Source of the DNA: Colletotrichum lupini | Lineage: Eukaryota > Ascomycota > Sordariomycetes > Glomerellales > Glomerellaceae | Assembly (NCBI RefSeq): GCF_023278565.1 | Contig: NC_064682.1 | Span: 1,798,001-1,862,000, forward strand | Length of the DNA: 64,000 bases | Reading direction: 5' to 3' | Part shown: piece after piece, positions 25,401 through 36,214 of the stretch | Numbering within the stretch: position 1 is the first letter of the stretch | How the letters are laid out: every line of letters begins with the position of its first letter | The notes under the pieces: generated by a model | Database searches by the model: none | Seen by the model: the letters and a program-made list of their open reading frames with translations, nothing else | What the model was told of the DNA's origin: nothing | Program-made: the position numbers and the translations under genes

Positions 25401-26260
25401 CTTGTACCCCTCGCACGCACGCGACACAACGCGCCTCACTACTCGGACGGATACCTATCAGCCTCTTGCTAGGTAGCTCTTGGAAGCACAATCTTCTCGT
25501 GTCTTTGTTCCACCTCGTCTAGCCTTGAAGCATTCTGGGCCCCGTTCATCTCACGCCAAACTTCGCAATCGCTACCGGCCGTTGTCCGTCTGCTGGTGTA
25601 CCTGATCATCTTTGCCCGCTGCCGCCTCCCAGGGTTCCAACAAGCCCGTCTTATCTCAACCGGCCTCGGCGCACCGTAGCGTTATCAGTCCAGTCCCTGT
25701 GGTGGCCCGTCTGCTGTTTCGTGTTACAACACAGGCTCACCCATAGGAATTCATCAAGATCGAATTACCGCTCACCAGCCAATCTCATTTGGCGGATCCT
25801 GCATTGGTGCTACGCACACAATTCTCAAATCTCACGTCAACTCGACCACAGATATTCTTATTCCTCTGCCGTCGATCTCGAGTGGCGGCCCAGACCTAGG
25901 ACCAGCACCAGGATCAAGCCAACGAGCGACATTGCATCACTTGCTTCGCATCCCATCCCATCTGCTGCACGCCGTGGGGCTCCTTTGAACCAGCTTCCAT
26001 CCCGGGGAGTGTGTGCCAGCCTCTCCCGTCTGCTTCCTTGGCCTTTGACGAAGCCTATCGTCCTATCACCGTTGTCATATCTCCGGTTAACCCTAGGGAG
26101 TAAATTCACGCCCGCTTCATTTCCCCAATCTCCAGACAAGGGCCCCGGGACCCCGACTTGACGAACCGGGTCCGTCCGCCCGTCTGCTTCCCCTGCTTCG
26201 GCCCAGCCCTGCCTGTATATACATAGCATTGTCTCTACTGCCGCGCATTACCTATCCATC
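19460..26260. other. about 6.8 kb without a recognisable gene
   Basis: Several frames of 100-225 codons occur on both strands (for example 23304-23981 +, 19829-20326 -), but they overlap one another, lack known motifs and show no splice-supported extension. The right half is strongly pyrimidine-rich on the plus strand and probably includes a long promoter and 5' leader for the transcription factor starting at 26261. Short upstream ATGs are frequent there. No RNA gene was recognised. Confidence 0.45.
24591..24690 (+). repeat. polypyrimidine tract (CT-rich low complexity)
   Basis: About 100 bp almost exclusively of C and T, roughly 1.6 kb upstream of the Zn2Cys6 factor. Such tracts are common in fungal promoters and leaders. 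A purine-rich run (24246-24290) lies just upstream. Confidence 0.75.
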
Positions 26261-28746
26261 ATGTCCAACCCAAGTGCCGTCACCAGGACGGCTCCCATCG
26301 CCATTGCACCAAAACCTCCCCGCCGCCAGAACTCTTATCTGCAAGAGGCATTCACGAACCTCGAACTTTTCCGCGGCGGCAGCATGCCTGGACGGGAAAT
26401 CGCAGAGTCTGTTGGCTCATATACCACACGTTCACTCAGCCCATGCGAATCCTGCCAACGATCTAGGGTCAAGTGTATCGTGAGCGAAGACGAAGATAGC
26501 TGCATACCTTGCCAGGCTAGCGGATCCGATTGTTCCTTGCTCAACAGCCCCCAGCCAAGGAAACGCAAGCTGAACGGTGACTTTGACGACAGTGGTAAAA
26601 GAAGGTCAGTCTGCTCAATTTCCCCCTCTTCTCATGCTTTCTTTCTCACTCCCCTCTCCTACCAATACTCACTCTCACATTGCTACTACTCCCCGCCTAT
26701 TTCCCCCTCCTCCCTCCTTAACCACATTGGCGAGTCCGTCCCCCTACTGCTCCCTCCCCGCCAGCCTGGCTCGCTTCCGCTTGAGCTTGCATTTTGCGCC
26801 CGTTTGATGTTTCTTGGGCAGCCATGGGGGCACGCCGCGGTCAGGGGGGCACGTCCGATAACGAACCTTAATCTCTGACACGTGATTGGTCCATTAGTTC
26901 ACCAGCTAGAGCCGATATCAGAAGGCGAAGGCAACATCAACCAAGCCTCTCCAGCACCACGGGAAGCAGCTCTTTTCTTGAAGACATGGCGAATGTCGGA
27001 GGCCCGACTCTGCTCAAGCGGACGCTGGGTCTCCAAAATGATCGCTACAGCCAGTACATAGGCCCGACGACCGACTTCGAGCCTTCTCTCATCAACCTGT
27101 CACCATTTAACCCTCAAGATGAGAGTCTACTGGCGCGCGGCACTCTGCGGAAGGTCAGTGACGATGACACGTTCCTGCTACTACCAGATTCCAACACCCC
27201 CGGCCACGAGCATATCCTCGAGGATATCGAGGAGATTGAGGGTCTCGTGCGGCCACATGGTCGCAAACTAGTAGACTTGTACTTCCGCATCGTTCACCCC
27301 GCCTTCCCGATTATTCAGAAGACCGTCTTCCTTGAAAAGTACGAGCGCAGTTACCGCGAATTTTCGCCTTGTCTACTAGCTGCTGTTTACCTGTTTGCCA
27401 TCAACTGGTGGGAGCACGATGAAGAGCTCGCGCAAGTCCCTCGACCCAACATTCCCAACCTCGAGCGGATGATCCGGACAACTCTTGCCGACGCAATTTA
27501 TCGCCCGAAATTGTCCACCATCCAGGCCGGTCTCCTTCTCTCCCAGCGACCCGAAGGCGACCAGTGGGCTCCGACTGCTCAGCTCGTCGCCACCGCCCAG
27601 GAACTTGGCCTTCACCTCGACTGTACGCACTGGAAAATCCCACCTTGGGAGAAGGGATTGCGGAAACGCCTCGCCTGGGCTTTGTATATGCAGGACAAAT
27701 GGGGTTCGCTCGTTCATGGGCGGCCTTCGCACATTTTCTCCACCAACTGGGGTGTCCAACCGCTTACGGATCATGACTTTCCCGATGTCGAGTGGGACGA
27801 GAAGGACGTGGAGGAGAAATTGGATATCGAACGCGGTCGTACATTGTTTGGTCAAATGGTACAATTGTCGCAGATTCTTGCCGAGATTCTCGATACCTTC
27901 TATTCATTGCAGGCCATGCAAAACGTCACCAACGCCGGTGGACAAGGCACGCATCTGGTTTTGGGCATGGCGAAGCCCATACAACTGAAGCTCAAGGAAT
28001 GGTATGCCAGTTTGCCAGCGGCCATTCGCATGGACAGCACGTATTCGTCAATCTCTGCCCCGCCAGGTCGTTTGTCAAGCATCGGATATCTTCACCTTGC
28101 TTACTTCGCCGCCGAAATCACATTGCATCGCCGTATCATTCGTTCGCTCGAAGCCACCGGGTCGGCTGTCGATTCCTATGTTCAGCACATTTGCCGAAGC
28201 GCGGCCAAGACTCGTCTTATTTCCGCAATGGATTTTGTCAACCGTTTGAACACCTCGCACCTTCGCTCCTTCTGGTACTTTGCGTCCAAGACCAACTTTG
28301 CCCTCATCGGCACATTTGGTTCGCTTCTGTGGGCGACATCCCCAGGACGAGAGGAAGCCGATTGGTACCGTAGGCGCTTGGGCGAATACCGCTGGACGTT
28401 ATCCGTGAGCTCGAAGCCTGGCGAAGGCAAAGGTCTCACCATGTTTGCCATGACGATGCTCGATATTTCGACAGGCCTGCTCAAGAAACTTCCTGAGAAG
28501 CCTTCAATGAGCCGCAGCGGAAGTGTGGTGGATATCGGACTTGGAAGCATTAGTAGCAGCTTTGCTAACAATGGCTTGCTTTCTCTTGGACAGAGCGCGC
28601 CAGCAACGATGAGTCTAGGAGGATTTAGCGGACTGCCAAGCGCCGATGTGAGCAATGCTCAGAGCCCCCTCAGTGTGGACAGCAGCGATGACGAGATGTA
28701 CGAGACATTCGCCCCGACGTCGGGTATGGCAGGCTTGGCCGAATGA
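26261..28746 (+). CDS. Zn2Cys6 transcription factor, Dal81/TamA-like
   Basis: Nuclear regulator with an N-terminal zinc binuclear cluster and a fungal-specific transcription factor domain. Exons 26261-26604 and 26898-28746 join across a 293-bp intron (GTCAGT...CCATTAG), giving 730 residues. The cluster is Cys62-x2-Cys-x6-Cys-x8-Cys-x2-Cys-x6-Cys91 (CESCQRSRVKC...CIPC...C). A basic stretch (PRKRKLNG, RRRRQHQ) follows. The middle domain starts near residue 238 (RKLVDLYFRIVHPAFPI) and includes LLLSQRP, WALYMQDKW and GRPSHI near 388. The C-terminus is Ser/Gly-rich. The VDLYFRIVHPAFPI and GRPSHI segments resemble Dal81/TamA regulators of nitrogen-source use; this assignment is from memory of the family and is less sure than the domain call. 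The intron is long for this genome. The splice restores frame exactly (AG/T). Confidence 0.85.
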
Positions 28747-30226
28747 AGAGTGTAGACTGCAGCGGCGATAAATGGACCATCGCTAAAGTTGTAAAGGGGA
28801 GAATAATGACAACATGAAGAGACGAAGACTCGCTCAAGCGGGAGATGCCATCCACGAGAACGGAGCTTTTCTTTTGGAGGATTTTGGGATTGCATCATGA
28901 TCTGCAGGATACCACTGGTTGATGGGCGGCGGGCCTCGCGAAGGCTATGTCAGAAAGTTGGAAAGAGAGTGATGGCCGCCGTCCACGACCTCATATTGAT
29001 GATATTTCGGAATTTTTGTTTTACTCTTTGCTCGGGATCGATGATGCGAGAAGGGGAACCCAACGCGATCCACTCGGTTTCGGCGCAAAACACTCGGGAG
29101 GGATATATACCATCCATTATCTTTGAGCGGGACGAAAGTCGTAGCATCGTTTTTTGGAGGTTGAGCGATCCATACCTTGCCTTACATATTAGCATAGATT
29201 GCAGAGCTTTTTTGATGAAATCATATATACCTTGATGTCTTGCGATGGTTTAAGCCTACACACCTTGAGTGCTTGCTACCGTGTTACGGTACCTTGACGT
29301 CTCGCCTAGTCGGTCAGGCTAAACGGTGGTGAATCTCACCTTTTTAGTAACATTTGGGTACGCCTGTTGAAGAGAGATGGAAACGAAATGCCGTGAGCCG
29401 CATGCATCAAGCTGATGAGAGAAAGCATGGGGTTCCATGAGCCTCAAACGGCGAAACCAGCACCCTCAAGTATCCAGACACGCACTCAACCGAAATCACG
29501 CAATCGATGGTGACATGGTAGCCATCAGCCTCGCCTTAACGACTGGCAACGAAAAGTCAAACATCTTACGTCGTGATTAACAGCGGTAATTATCGGCCTT
29601 AGGCAAGAGTTCGAAACAAGAAAGAGGCCAGTATCGCGGCTCGCAGCCTGCCGGTCCTGCGTGACTGTGAACCCCCCAATCACGACTGTGATGACCACTT
29701 TGAGTGTAAGGTGCAGCTGGCACTGCGTGATGATGCTACTTGAGACGGCTAACCGGCACACGTAGGTCCATTTGTATATAATTCTCAACAGAAACGAATT
29801 CAAAAACTACCGGTAGAGTAATTGAGAACATTTAGCATAGATCTCGACGTATAAGTCAAAGTGAGGCCAACGACGGCATTTTGTGAAGGTACTGTGGAAT
29901 TCCCGAGCAGGTCTCATTACGTAATCCCGCTGCCCCCCCGGTGCCCCGCTACAACCGGCGCCAAATGTCCAAGGCAGCGGCGCAACAAGAACCCCCACCA
30001 TCTCCGAAATCCCACCTTTCGACTCCTACAAGCCTGGGATTTCCCGTCCCGCCGGAACCCTTCTCCGCCGCGACTTTCCCAAGAACCAACTCCGCCGAAA
30101 GAACACCGTCGCGGGCCGTTCGCGATCACGATCACAACCAACACGACCAGCCGAACTTCCCACGAACCTCTCTTCCTTCGAAACTTCTATCGCAAACCCC
30201 CCCACCCCCCCTCAACCTCGCCCAAA
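28747..30226. other. intergenic, no gene seen
   Basis: 3' flank of the transcription factor and 5' flank of the Saf4-like gene. Short frames only. The frame upstream of 30227 stays open to 29861, but the extra residues are Pro/Arg-rich and do not match the family, so this is read as a leader. Confidence 0.55.
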
Positions 30227-31378
30227 ATGCAAGGCTTCAACATGGGACGCTACGTCCCGCCCGAACACGAAGGCACGACGACAGGCAACGCCCTCGCCCG
30301 CAAACACCCCCTCGGCGCCCGCGCCTCCAAATCAGGAACCCTCGTCGTCCGCTTCGAGATGCCCTTCGCCATCTGGTGCTCCACCTGCCCGAAACCCACC
30401 ATCGTCGGCCAGGGCGTCCGGTTCAACGCCGAGAAGAAGCGCGTCGGGTCCTACTTTTCGACGGCGGTATGGCAGTTCCGCATGAAGCACGCCGACTGCG
30501 GCGGCTGGATCGAGATCCACACGGACCCCAAGAACACGGCCTACGTCGTCGTCTCGGGCGCCAAGAAGCGCGACACGGGCGAGGAGGGGAGGGCGCCGCG
30601 GGAAGGGGAGACGGCCATCCTCACCGGAGAAGAACGCGAGAAGCTCCGCGGCAACGCCTTCGCTTCCCTGGAGAAAACCATCGAGGACCGGCAACACCTC
30701 GCGCGGGCGACGGAGCGCATCGACGAGCTACAGGACGCTGCCGACAGAGCTTGGGACGATCCGTACACGCGCAACAAGGCGCTTCGCGCGACGTTCCGCG
30801 CGGGACGGCACCGGCGCGAGAGGGAGGCCGCGGCGGGCGAGGCGCTGAAGGATAAGACGAGTTTGGGGATCGAGCTCGTGCCTGCGACGGAGGAGGATGC
30901 GCGGCGGGCGAGGCTGGTTGAGTTTGGGGGCGTCGGGGAGGGGGTTGACGAGGCGGGGCTGAAGGCTTTCGCGAAGCCGCTTTTTGCGCCGTCGTCTCCT
31001 TCGCCTGGGCCTTCTGCCTCGGTCAAGGACGGCAAGTCTACGACGACGACGGCTGGCAAAGCGGCGCTGCTGCCCAGGGGAACACCCAAAGCCCAAGTTC
31101 TCGCTTCCAAGAGGAGGGAGACCATCGTCTCCGAGATTGTCGGGAACACGCGCATGGCGAGGGATCCGTTCCTGGTCGAGACCAAGGGGGCGGCGGAGAG
31201 GCCGTCGGCGCCGAGGATCCCGGGGCTGAAGAGGAAGCGTGGTGAGGACGGCGGCGGCGGCGGCGGTGGTGGTGGTGGTGGTGCGCAGCAGAAACAGGAG
31301 TTGCCGAAGACCACGGAGCCCGAGCAGGGCACGCCTTCGTCCAAGTCGCTTGTGGCGTACGATTCTGATTCGGATTGA
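30227..31378 (+). CDS. CCDC130/Saf4-like CWC16-family splicing factor
   Basis: Spliceosome-associated protein of the CWC16 family (Yju2/CCDC94 and CCDC130/Saf4), 383 residues, no intron. The N-terminal core FEMPFAIWCSTC, GVRFNAEKKRVGSYFST and TDPKNTAYVVVSGA fits CCDC130/Saf4 better than Yju2. The zinc-binding positions are Cys51, Cys54, His88 and Cys91. In the CCDC130 sequences I recall, the third ligand is Cys (MKCHLC), whereas here it is His (MKHADC). A charged, helical middle follows, then SLGIELVPATEEDARRA, a conserved C-terminal block. The tail is disordered, with KRKR and a run of 11 glycines encoded by GGC/GGT repeats (31247-31282). The start was chosen at MQGFNMGRY because family members begin close to the YxPP motif; 122 further upstream codons are open but look non-coding. 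Confidence 0.88.
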   Translation: MQGFNMGRYVPPEHEGTTTGNALARKHPLGARASKSGTLVVRFEMPFAIWCSTCPKPTIVGQGVRFNAEKKRVGSYFSTAVWQFRMKHADCGGWIEIHTDPKNTAYVVVSGAKKRDTGEEGRAPREGETAILTGEEREKLRGNAFASLEKTIEDRQHLARATERIDELQDAADRAWDDPYTRNKALRATFRAGRHRREREAAAGEALKDKTSLGIELVPATEEDARRARLVEFGGVGEGVDEAGLKAFAKPLFAPSSPSPGPSASVKDGKSTTTTAGKAALLPRGTPKAQVLASKRRETIVSEIVGNTRMARDPFLVETKGAAERPSAPRIPGLKRKRGEDGGGGGGGGGGGAQQKQELPKTTEPEQGTPSSKSLVAYDSDSD

Positions 31379-32149
31379 ACTTTGATTGTGCGAGGAGCGC
31401 CTTTGGTTGGTTTGTGTGGCGTTTTAACGGATATGATTTAGAGCAGAGATACCCCGGACATTTATATTGGCGTCATTGTATTTTTACTACAGAAGTTTTT
31501 TCTTTTTGGTTTACATAGATCAACTTGAGGGTGCATCCTCGGTTGAGGATTACCAGAATGTGAACCTTCAACAAGCTCATCTACACCATCATCAGCCGTA
31601 TCTCAGGTGCAGTTTGGCACATATTCTTGACGATGCGCCCTCACATCGTACTCAGGACACACCCATAACACGCCACTTGGAGTCACAGAGGGCAGTTATT
31701 GCTGTTTGCATGACTGTTACCGACTACCTAATATAGCTCCTAGAGCCACTGGTACGAGTTGATCGAACAAATTGGAATCCAATCTGGGGTGGTATGTATG
31801 CTGCGCACGCCCATATCGTCCCCATCGGTCTTTAGCAGCTCTCCTCGTGAGCAATGGTCATCATCATAATCAAACCCCCATCCTATCCGCGATTGTCTCA
31901 TGTGAAAACTCCAAAGCTGATTCCCATAAAAATACCCTTTCCTAGTCCCTTAAACACAAAGATGGTAGAATCCTGGCCTCGCTGCTGTTCGCTGGTGAGG
32001 GAACACTAAGTGCCCCTCAGCAGGACCACGTTGAGGAGGGTTCAAGAATGCCAAGTCCAATCACAACCCGGGGGATATAAGTCTCCTGCGACGCCATTTC
32101 CATGAATTCTCTCTCTAGCCGTGTTTCCCTCAAAGTTCCCGAGTGCGCT
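31379..32149. other. intergenic between convergent genes
   Basis: Lies between the stop of the Saf4-like gene (+) and the stop of ubc8 (-), so it holds two 3' ends. No open frame with coding character. Confidence 0.6.
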
Positions 32150-33198
32150 TCATACATCGTCAAGGCGGCCGGCGGGTTCCTCATCATCGTCGCCGAAACT
32201 GCCAACGGACGACATGTCGTCGTCGTCTTCGCTCTCGGCGCCGGCTTCGTCGGCAGCATCTTTACTTGCGTACTTTTGGACGTACTCTAAGCCCTCGTTA
32301 GCAAGCTATCTTGACCCCTTTTTGCCTTCTATTGCGTCGACGCACCCTTGACCTTAGCGTCGTAGCTCTTGGGTTCTCTTATCATCAGGGCAGCCGCCTC
32401 GCCGTTCAGGGGGTCCGTCGGGTTCGGGTATCGAAGAAGTTGGGGCAAGAAGACCTCGAAGATGTTGATCATGTCGAACATGGGCGACCAAGTCTGGTTG
32501 ATGACATCCAGGCAGACGGAGCCCGACCTAAGCCATTTCACAGATCAGCCCCTTGCTCTATTTTGCTCCCTCCCATACCACTTGTTCGTCCATATGTATC
32601 TCGGTCGGACGTTCTCTACTCACAGCTCGTCGATGTTGGGGTGGAAAATGCGATTCACGAATCCGATACTCGGTGACTTATAGGGGTACTGGTCAGGAAG
32701 CTCGACATGGACCTTCCAGACGCCGCCTTCGAATGGAGCTACAGAGAATCAGCATAATAAACTAATACATCGGTATTGGTTGGACTGACTCTCGGTAGGG
32801 CCCTTAAATCTAACGTAGAACTCTTGCCTAGGTAGTGGGGTTAGGATCGGAGGATGTCGTCGAACGGGTCTAAGTCTTACACTTGACGTGGTGTTAGTCG
32901 CAACAGCTCTGAATATGGGTTAGGGAGGCAACGTACTGTTGTCGTTCACCAGAGTAACCTCATAGTCACTCATCAACCTACAAAGGTCAGTATATCAAGC
33001 AGGAGGTGGTCGGTCGGCAAATCACACATCCTGCGTCAGGTTAGCGAGCTATCAAAGGTATGGTGTGACTCGGGGCGCCGTTACTTCATGACCTAGACAA
33101 AAGACAAAGGTGTGAGCTTGCTGCACCATTATCATACAAAGACTTCAGTAGCGTCGTAGACTTACATCAGTCTCGATTCTTCTGCGTGGGCTGCTCAT
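32150..33198 (-). CDS. ubc8: ubiquitin-conjugating enzyme E2, Ubc8/UBE2H type, with 8-, 3- and 1-nt microexons
   Basis: E2 enzyme that in yeast acts with the GID ubiquitin ligase. Nine exons on the minus strand: 33198-33166, 33092-33085 (8 nt), 33030-33028 (GAT), 32977-32937, 32881 (single T), 32827-32790, 32738-32624, 32527-32346 and 32286-32150. They sum to 558 nt, or 185 residues, the usual length for the family. Introns are 50-96 bp, nearly all with clear donors, branch points and AG ends. The protein starts [11 protein letters not shown], as Ubc8/UBE2H proteins do. The HPN motif and the active-site Cys85 ([13 protein letters not shown]) are present, and the tail is acidic (SEDDDD, DDDEE). 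The 3-nt and 1-nt exons are needed to recover the conserved VMKxLMSDYEV and NDNMQEF segments without gaps or frame shift. The catalytic core is certain; the microexons are inferred from frame, splice signals and conservation. Confidence 0.92.
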
Positions 33199-34994
33199 CT
33201 TGTCGGTTGCGCGGGGTGTTCGGACGACTATTCGATCGGGGTAGAGTTGTTGTAAGACGGATGCGGGGAAGGATGGATCGATGTTGGTGTGGAGGTTCCC
33301 CTATATATGAGGTCTCGCCGCGGGGTCTTGAGAGACAATATCCTATACGGGATGTCGCTTGTTGTTGGTCTTGAAATCGTGAGGAGTGCAGTGGGTGGTT
33401 ACAGAGAGGAGGAGTAGGTCGGATCGGGTTCCTGACGCCAAGTCACGCGCAATGATGATGTGGGCGATCCCGGACCATAAGTGATAAGTGCAACGATAAG
33501 GAATGGTGGGTCCGAGGATTAGGCGGCTAGGCGCGGATCTTGCCAGCCACACAGGTTCCCTTATTGCCTGTTAGAGCCCACTGCCCACCTGTCTTGGGCT
33601 CTTACATGACTAAGGCCATGCGGGACAATGCAAGCCTTAATCGTCTCGGAGGAACAATGTCGAAACTGGGGGTCGATGTTGGAGAGGCAAAACGTTCCTC
33701 CAGTATCGAAGGGTTACATACAAAGCCGCAGATACTTTAAAAAAAAAAAGAGTTACTTGAATTCAATCGTCATTCCCTCAGGTTCTGCAGCGGCATTCAG
33801 TCTTGCTTCAGGTTGCAAGTATACAGCTCCAGCTGAACTCAACTCACCTTAGACATTCAGAGCCAGATCAGCCCGCAAACACCGGCAGTCCCGACTAGTA
33901 GAGTTCGCCAGAATGATGTAAGTCCTTGATGCTGTACGAAAAAGCAATACCATAAGGGCCGTTCCGTCCAACGACATCATCTGCTTGCGGGATCTCTTGA
34001 GACATTTCTACAAGGAACAACCCATCATCCCACGCAAGTACGGATCGGATGGACTGCAGTCGTGGGCAAGGTTGTACGCTGTCACGAGCCAGGAAGGAAA
34101 CGCCGTCTTCTAATGGGAGGGGGGGACTATCCGTGATACCGGCCGTCCGTCACTTCCTTCTACCCAGGTATGCGGGGACTTATACGCAGTGAAAGCGGTG
34201 TCGGTTGGCCATATTAAAGGCTTAAAGTCAACGAGAATAGACTCCAAAAAGTCAAGTCACGCGAGCGCCATCATCCCAAGCGTCGGGTTCGCTAGCCAGC
34301 TTGTCCCGATCTGGGCCAAGGGAAACCTTGGACATCCCAATGCCCGTCCTCGTGAAGGGCCGAGATCAGAAACCGCTGGGCCCGAGGCAGAGTTGCCTCG
34401 GTCTTAGCTCACTTACCTCAGCAACGGGCCCTGAGAGGATCAGCATGGTACTGACGCCCTATGGACCAGGACGATAAGCGCAGCACGGCTCACTAGGTAA
34501 TCCCTTCCCAGAACAAAAGGTACGTATCCGTCAAGAGACGGCGATGGACTCTGGAGGGGGGACCACCGAACGTGCCTCGGCGCCTTGTCCAATCACGGAG
34601 GTTGGTCGCAGGTGGACCGGACACCGTTCCCTGGACCTTGGGGGGGACATTCACAGCGAAGCGTCCAGCACGGCACCTGTATGGTCAGCTTTGTGAGATC
34701 GACCCGCTTTTACCATCTCTAACCCCCAGCCCAGCGAAGCGGCGGGAACGAAACACCACCGGTAATTTTGGAGATACTCAATTCTACGCAGCAAAAACCA
34801 TCATGACTTGGATAATAAAAGATTGCGCTTCGCCCTTCAACGTAAACTTCTCCTAATTTTTTCTCTCCACACTGAAAACATCAGCATCATCACGACCGAA
34901 TTTGCATCTTTGCATTCTCATTTTTTTCTGCACTTGCATATCCCTTCCATACGTTTACTTCTTATTCAAGACAAAAAGGTACTTGTTTGCCCAT
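33199..34994. other. intergenic between divergent genes
   Basis: Shared upstream region of ubc8 (-) and panB (+), about 1.8 kb. No frame with coding character. It must hold both promoters; no single element stands out. Confidence 0.5.
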
Positions 34995-36074
34995 ATGTCT
35001 CTCCCTACAATCCGAAGTACCTGTCTGAGGTCGTGTGCCTCTCTTCTGAGAAGCACGCGACCCTCGACAGCAGCGTCTCTGATGCGACCCATGTATTCCG
35101 CTGTCACGCAACCATTGCAGATGCGACACAGCTCGCATTCTCCCATGGGTACAACTTCTGCCAACCAAAGAAAGAAAGTCACACTTGGTTCTTTGCGCAG
35201 TCTGTACAAGAAGCGCGAGCCAATCACAGTCATGACTGCACACGACTTCCCCAGTGCCCACGTTGCCGACCATGCCGGCATGGATATTATCCTTGTGGGC
35301 GACAGCTTGGCCATGGTTGCGCTTGGTATGGAAGACACGAGCGAAGTTGTGGTAGAAGAAATGCTGCTTCATTGCCGCTCTGTCGCAAGAGCCACCAAGT
35401 CCGCATTTACTGTAAGTCTACTCTGGATCTAATCTGCAAATATCGTACTGATCCAAACTCAGGTTGGTGATTTACCCATGGGCAGCTATGAAATAGCTCC
35501 GGAACAGGCTCTGGAAACTGCCATCCGCTTCGTCAAAGAGGGCCGCGTGCAAGGCGTGAAGCTCGAGGGTGGCAAGGAGATGGCTCCCACAATCCAGAAG
35601 ATCACGTCCGCGGGCATCCCCGTTCTCGCGCACGTGGGACTGACACCGCAACGGCAGAACGCCCTTGGCGGCTTCAGAGTGCAAGGCAAGACTTCCGACG
35701 GGGCCCTGAGGCTTCTTGAGGATGCACTCGCCGTACAAGAGGCCGGTGCTTTCGCCATGGTCATCGAGGCTGTTCCCGCTGAAGTCGCAGCACTTGTCAC
35801 GGAAAAGCTCTCTGTCCCAACCATTGGCATTGGCGCCGGCAATGGCTGCTCCGGCCAGGTCTTGGTGCAAGTCGACATGACCGGAAACTTCCCTCCCGGC
35901 CGATTCCTGCCAAAGTTCGTCAAGAAGTACGGCGACGTCTGGAGCGAGAGTCTTCGTGCTATCGAGACCTATCGGGACGAGGTGAAGAGCCGACAGTATC
36001 CTGCACCCGAGCACACCTATCCCATCTCCAAGGAGGCGCTTGACGAATTTACCAGCGCTTTGGAAAATTTGTAA
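34995..36074 (+). CDS. panB: ketopantoate hydroxymethyltransferase (3-methyl-2-oxobutanoate hydroxymethyltransferase)
   Basis: Transfers a hydroxymethyl group from 5,10-methylene-tetrahydrofolate to 2-oxoisovalerate, giving ketopantoate, the first step of pantothenate and coenzyme A synthesis. Exons 34995-35411 and 35463-36074 join across a 51-bp intron (GTAAGT...CTCAG), giving 342 residues. The first 50 or so residues are rich in Arg, Ser and Leu and lack acidic residues, fitting a mitochondrial targeting peptide. The core motifs are intact: VMTAHDFPSA, ILVGDSLAMV with the metal-binding Asp, GDLPMGSY immediately after the intron, VKLEGG, AHVGLTPQ and GIGAGNGCSGQVLV. An open extension upstream of 34995 has no family support. 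It is divergent from ubc8 and convergent with ATG12, whose stop lies 140 bp beyond. Confidence 0.96.
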
Positions 36075-36214
36075 GGAGCTGACCGCGTTCGGTGGTCAAT
36101 AGATCGTTTCTTTGCGTCACTTTCGTGCTGCATTACCGGTGTTTGGGAGTCTAGAAGGGGAGGCATTTTCATCGTTGTTCAGCCATAGGATACCATGTAA
36201 TAGCATACTTAATC

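Noticed and set aside
29861..30226. 122-codon N-terminal extension of the Saf4-like protein
   Set aside because: Open but Pro/Arg-rich, unlike the family, and the conserved YxPP start follows the inner ATG directly.
31247..31282. GGC/GGT run as a possible CRISPR-like or satellite array
   Set aside because: It is a polyglycine codon run inside the Saf4-like reading frame. No CRISPR array is expected or seen in this eukaryotic window.
32882..32936. Alternative 28-nt ubc8 exon using the TTCAG acceptor
   Set aside because: It keeps frame but needs a 28-bp intron, too short for fungal splicing, and would insert residues absent from the E2 family.
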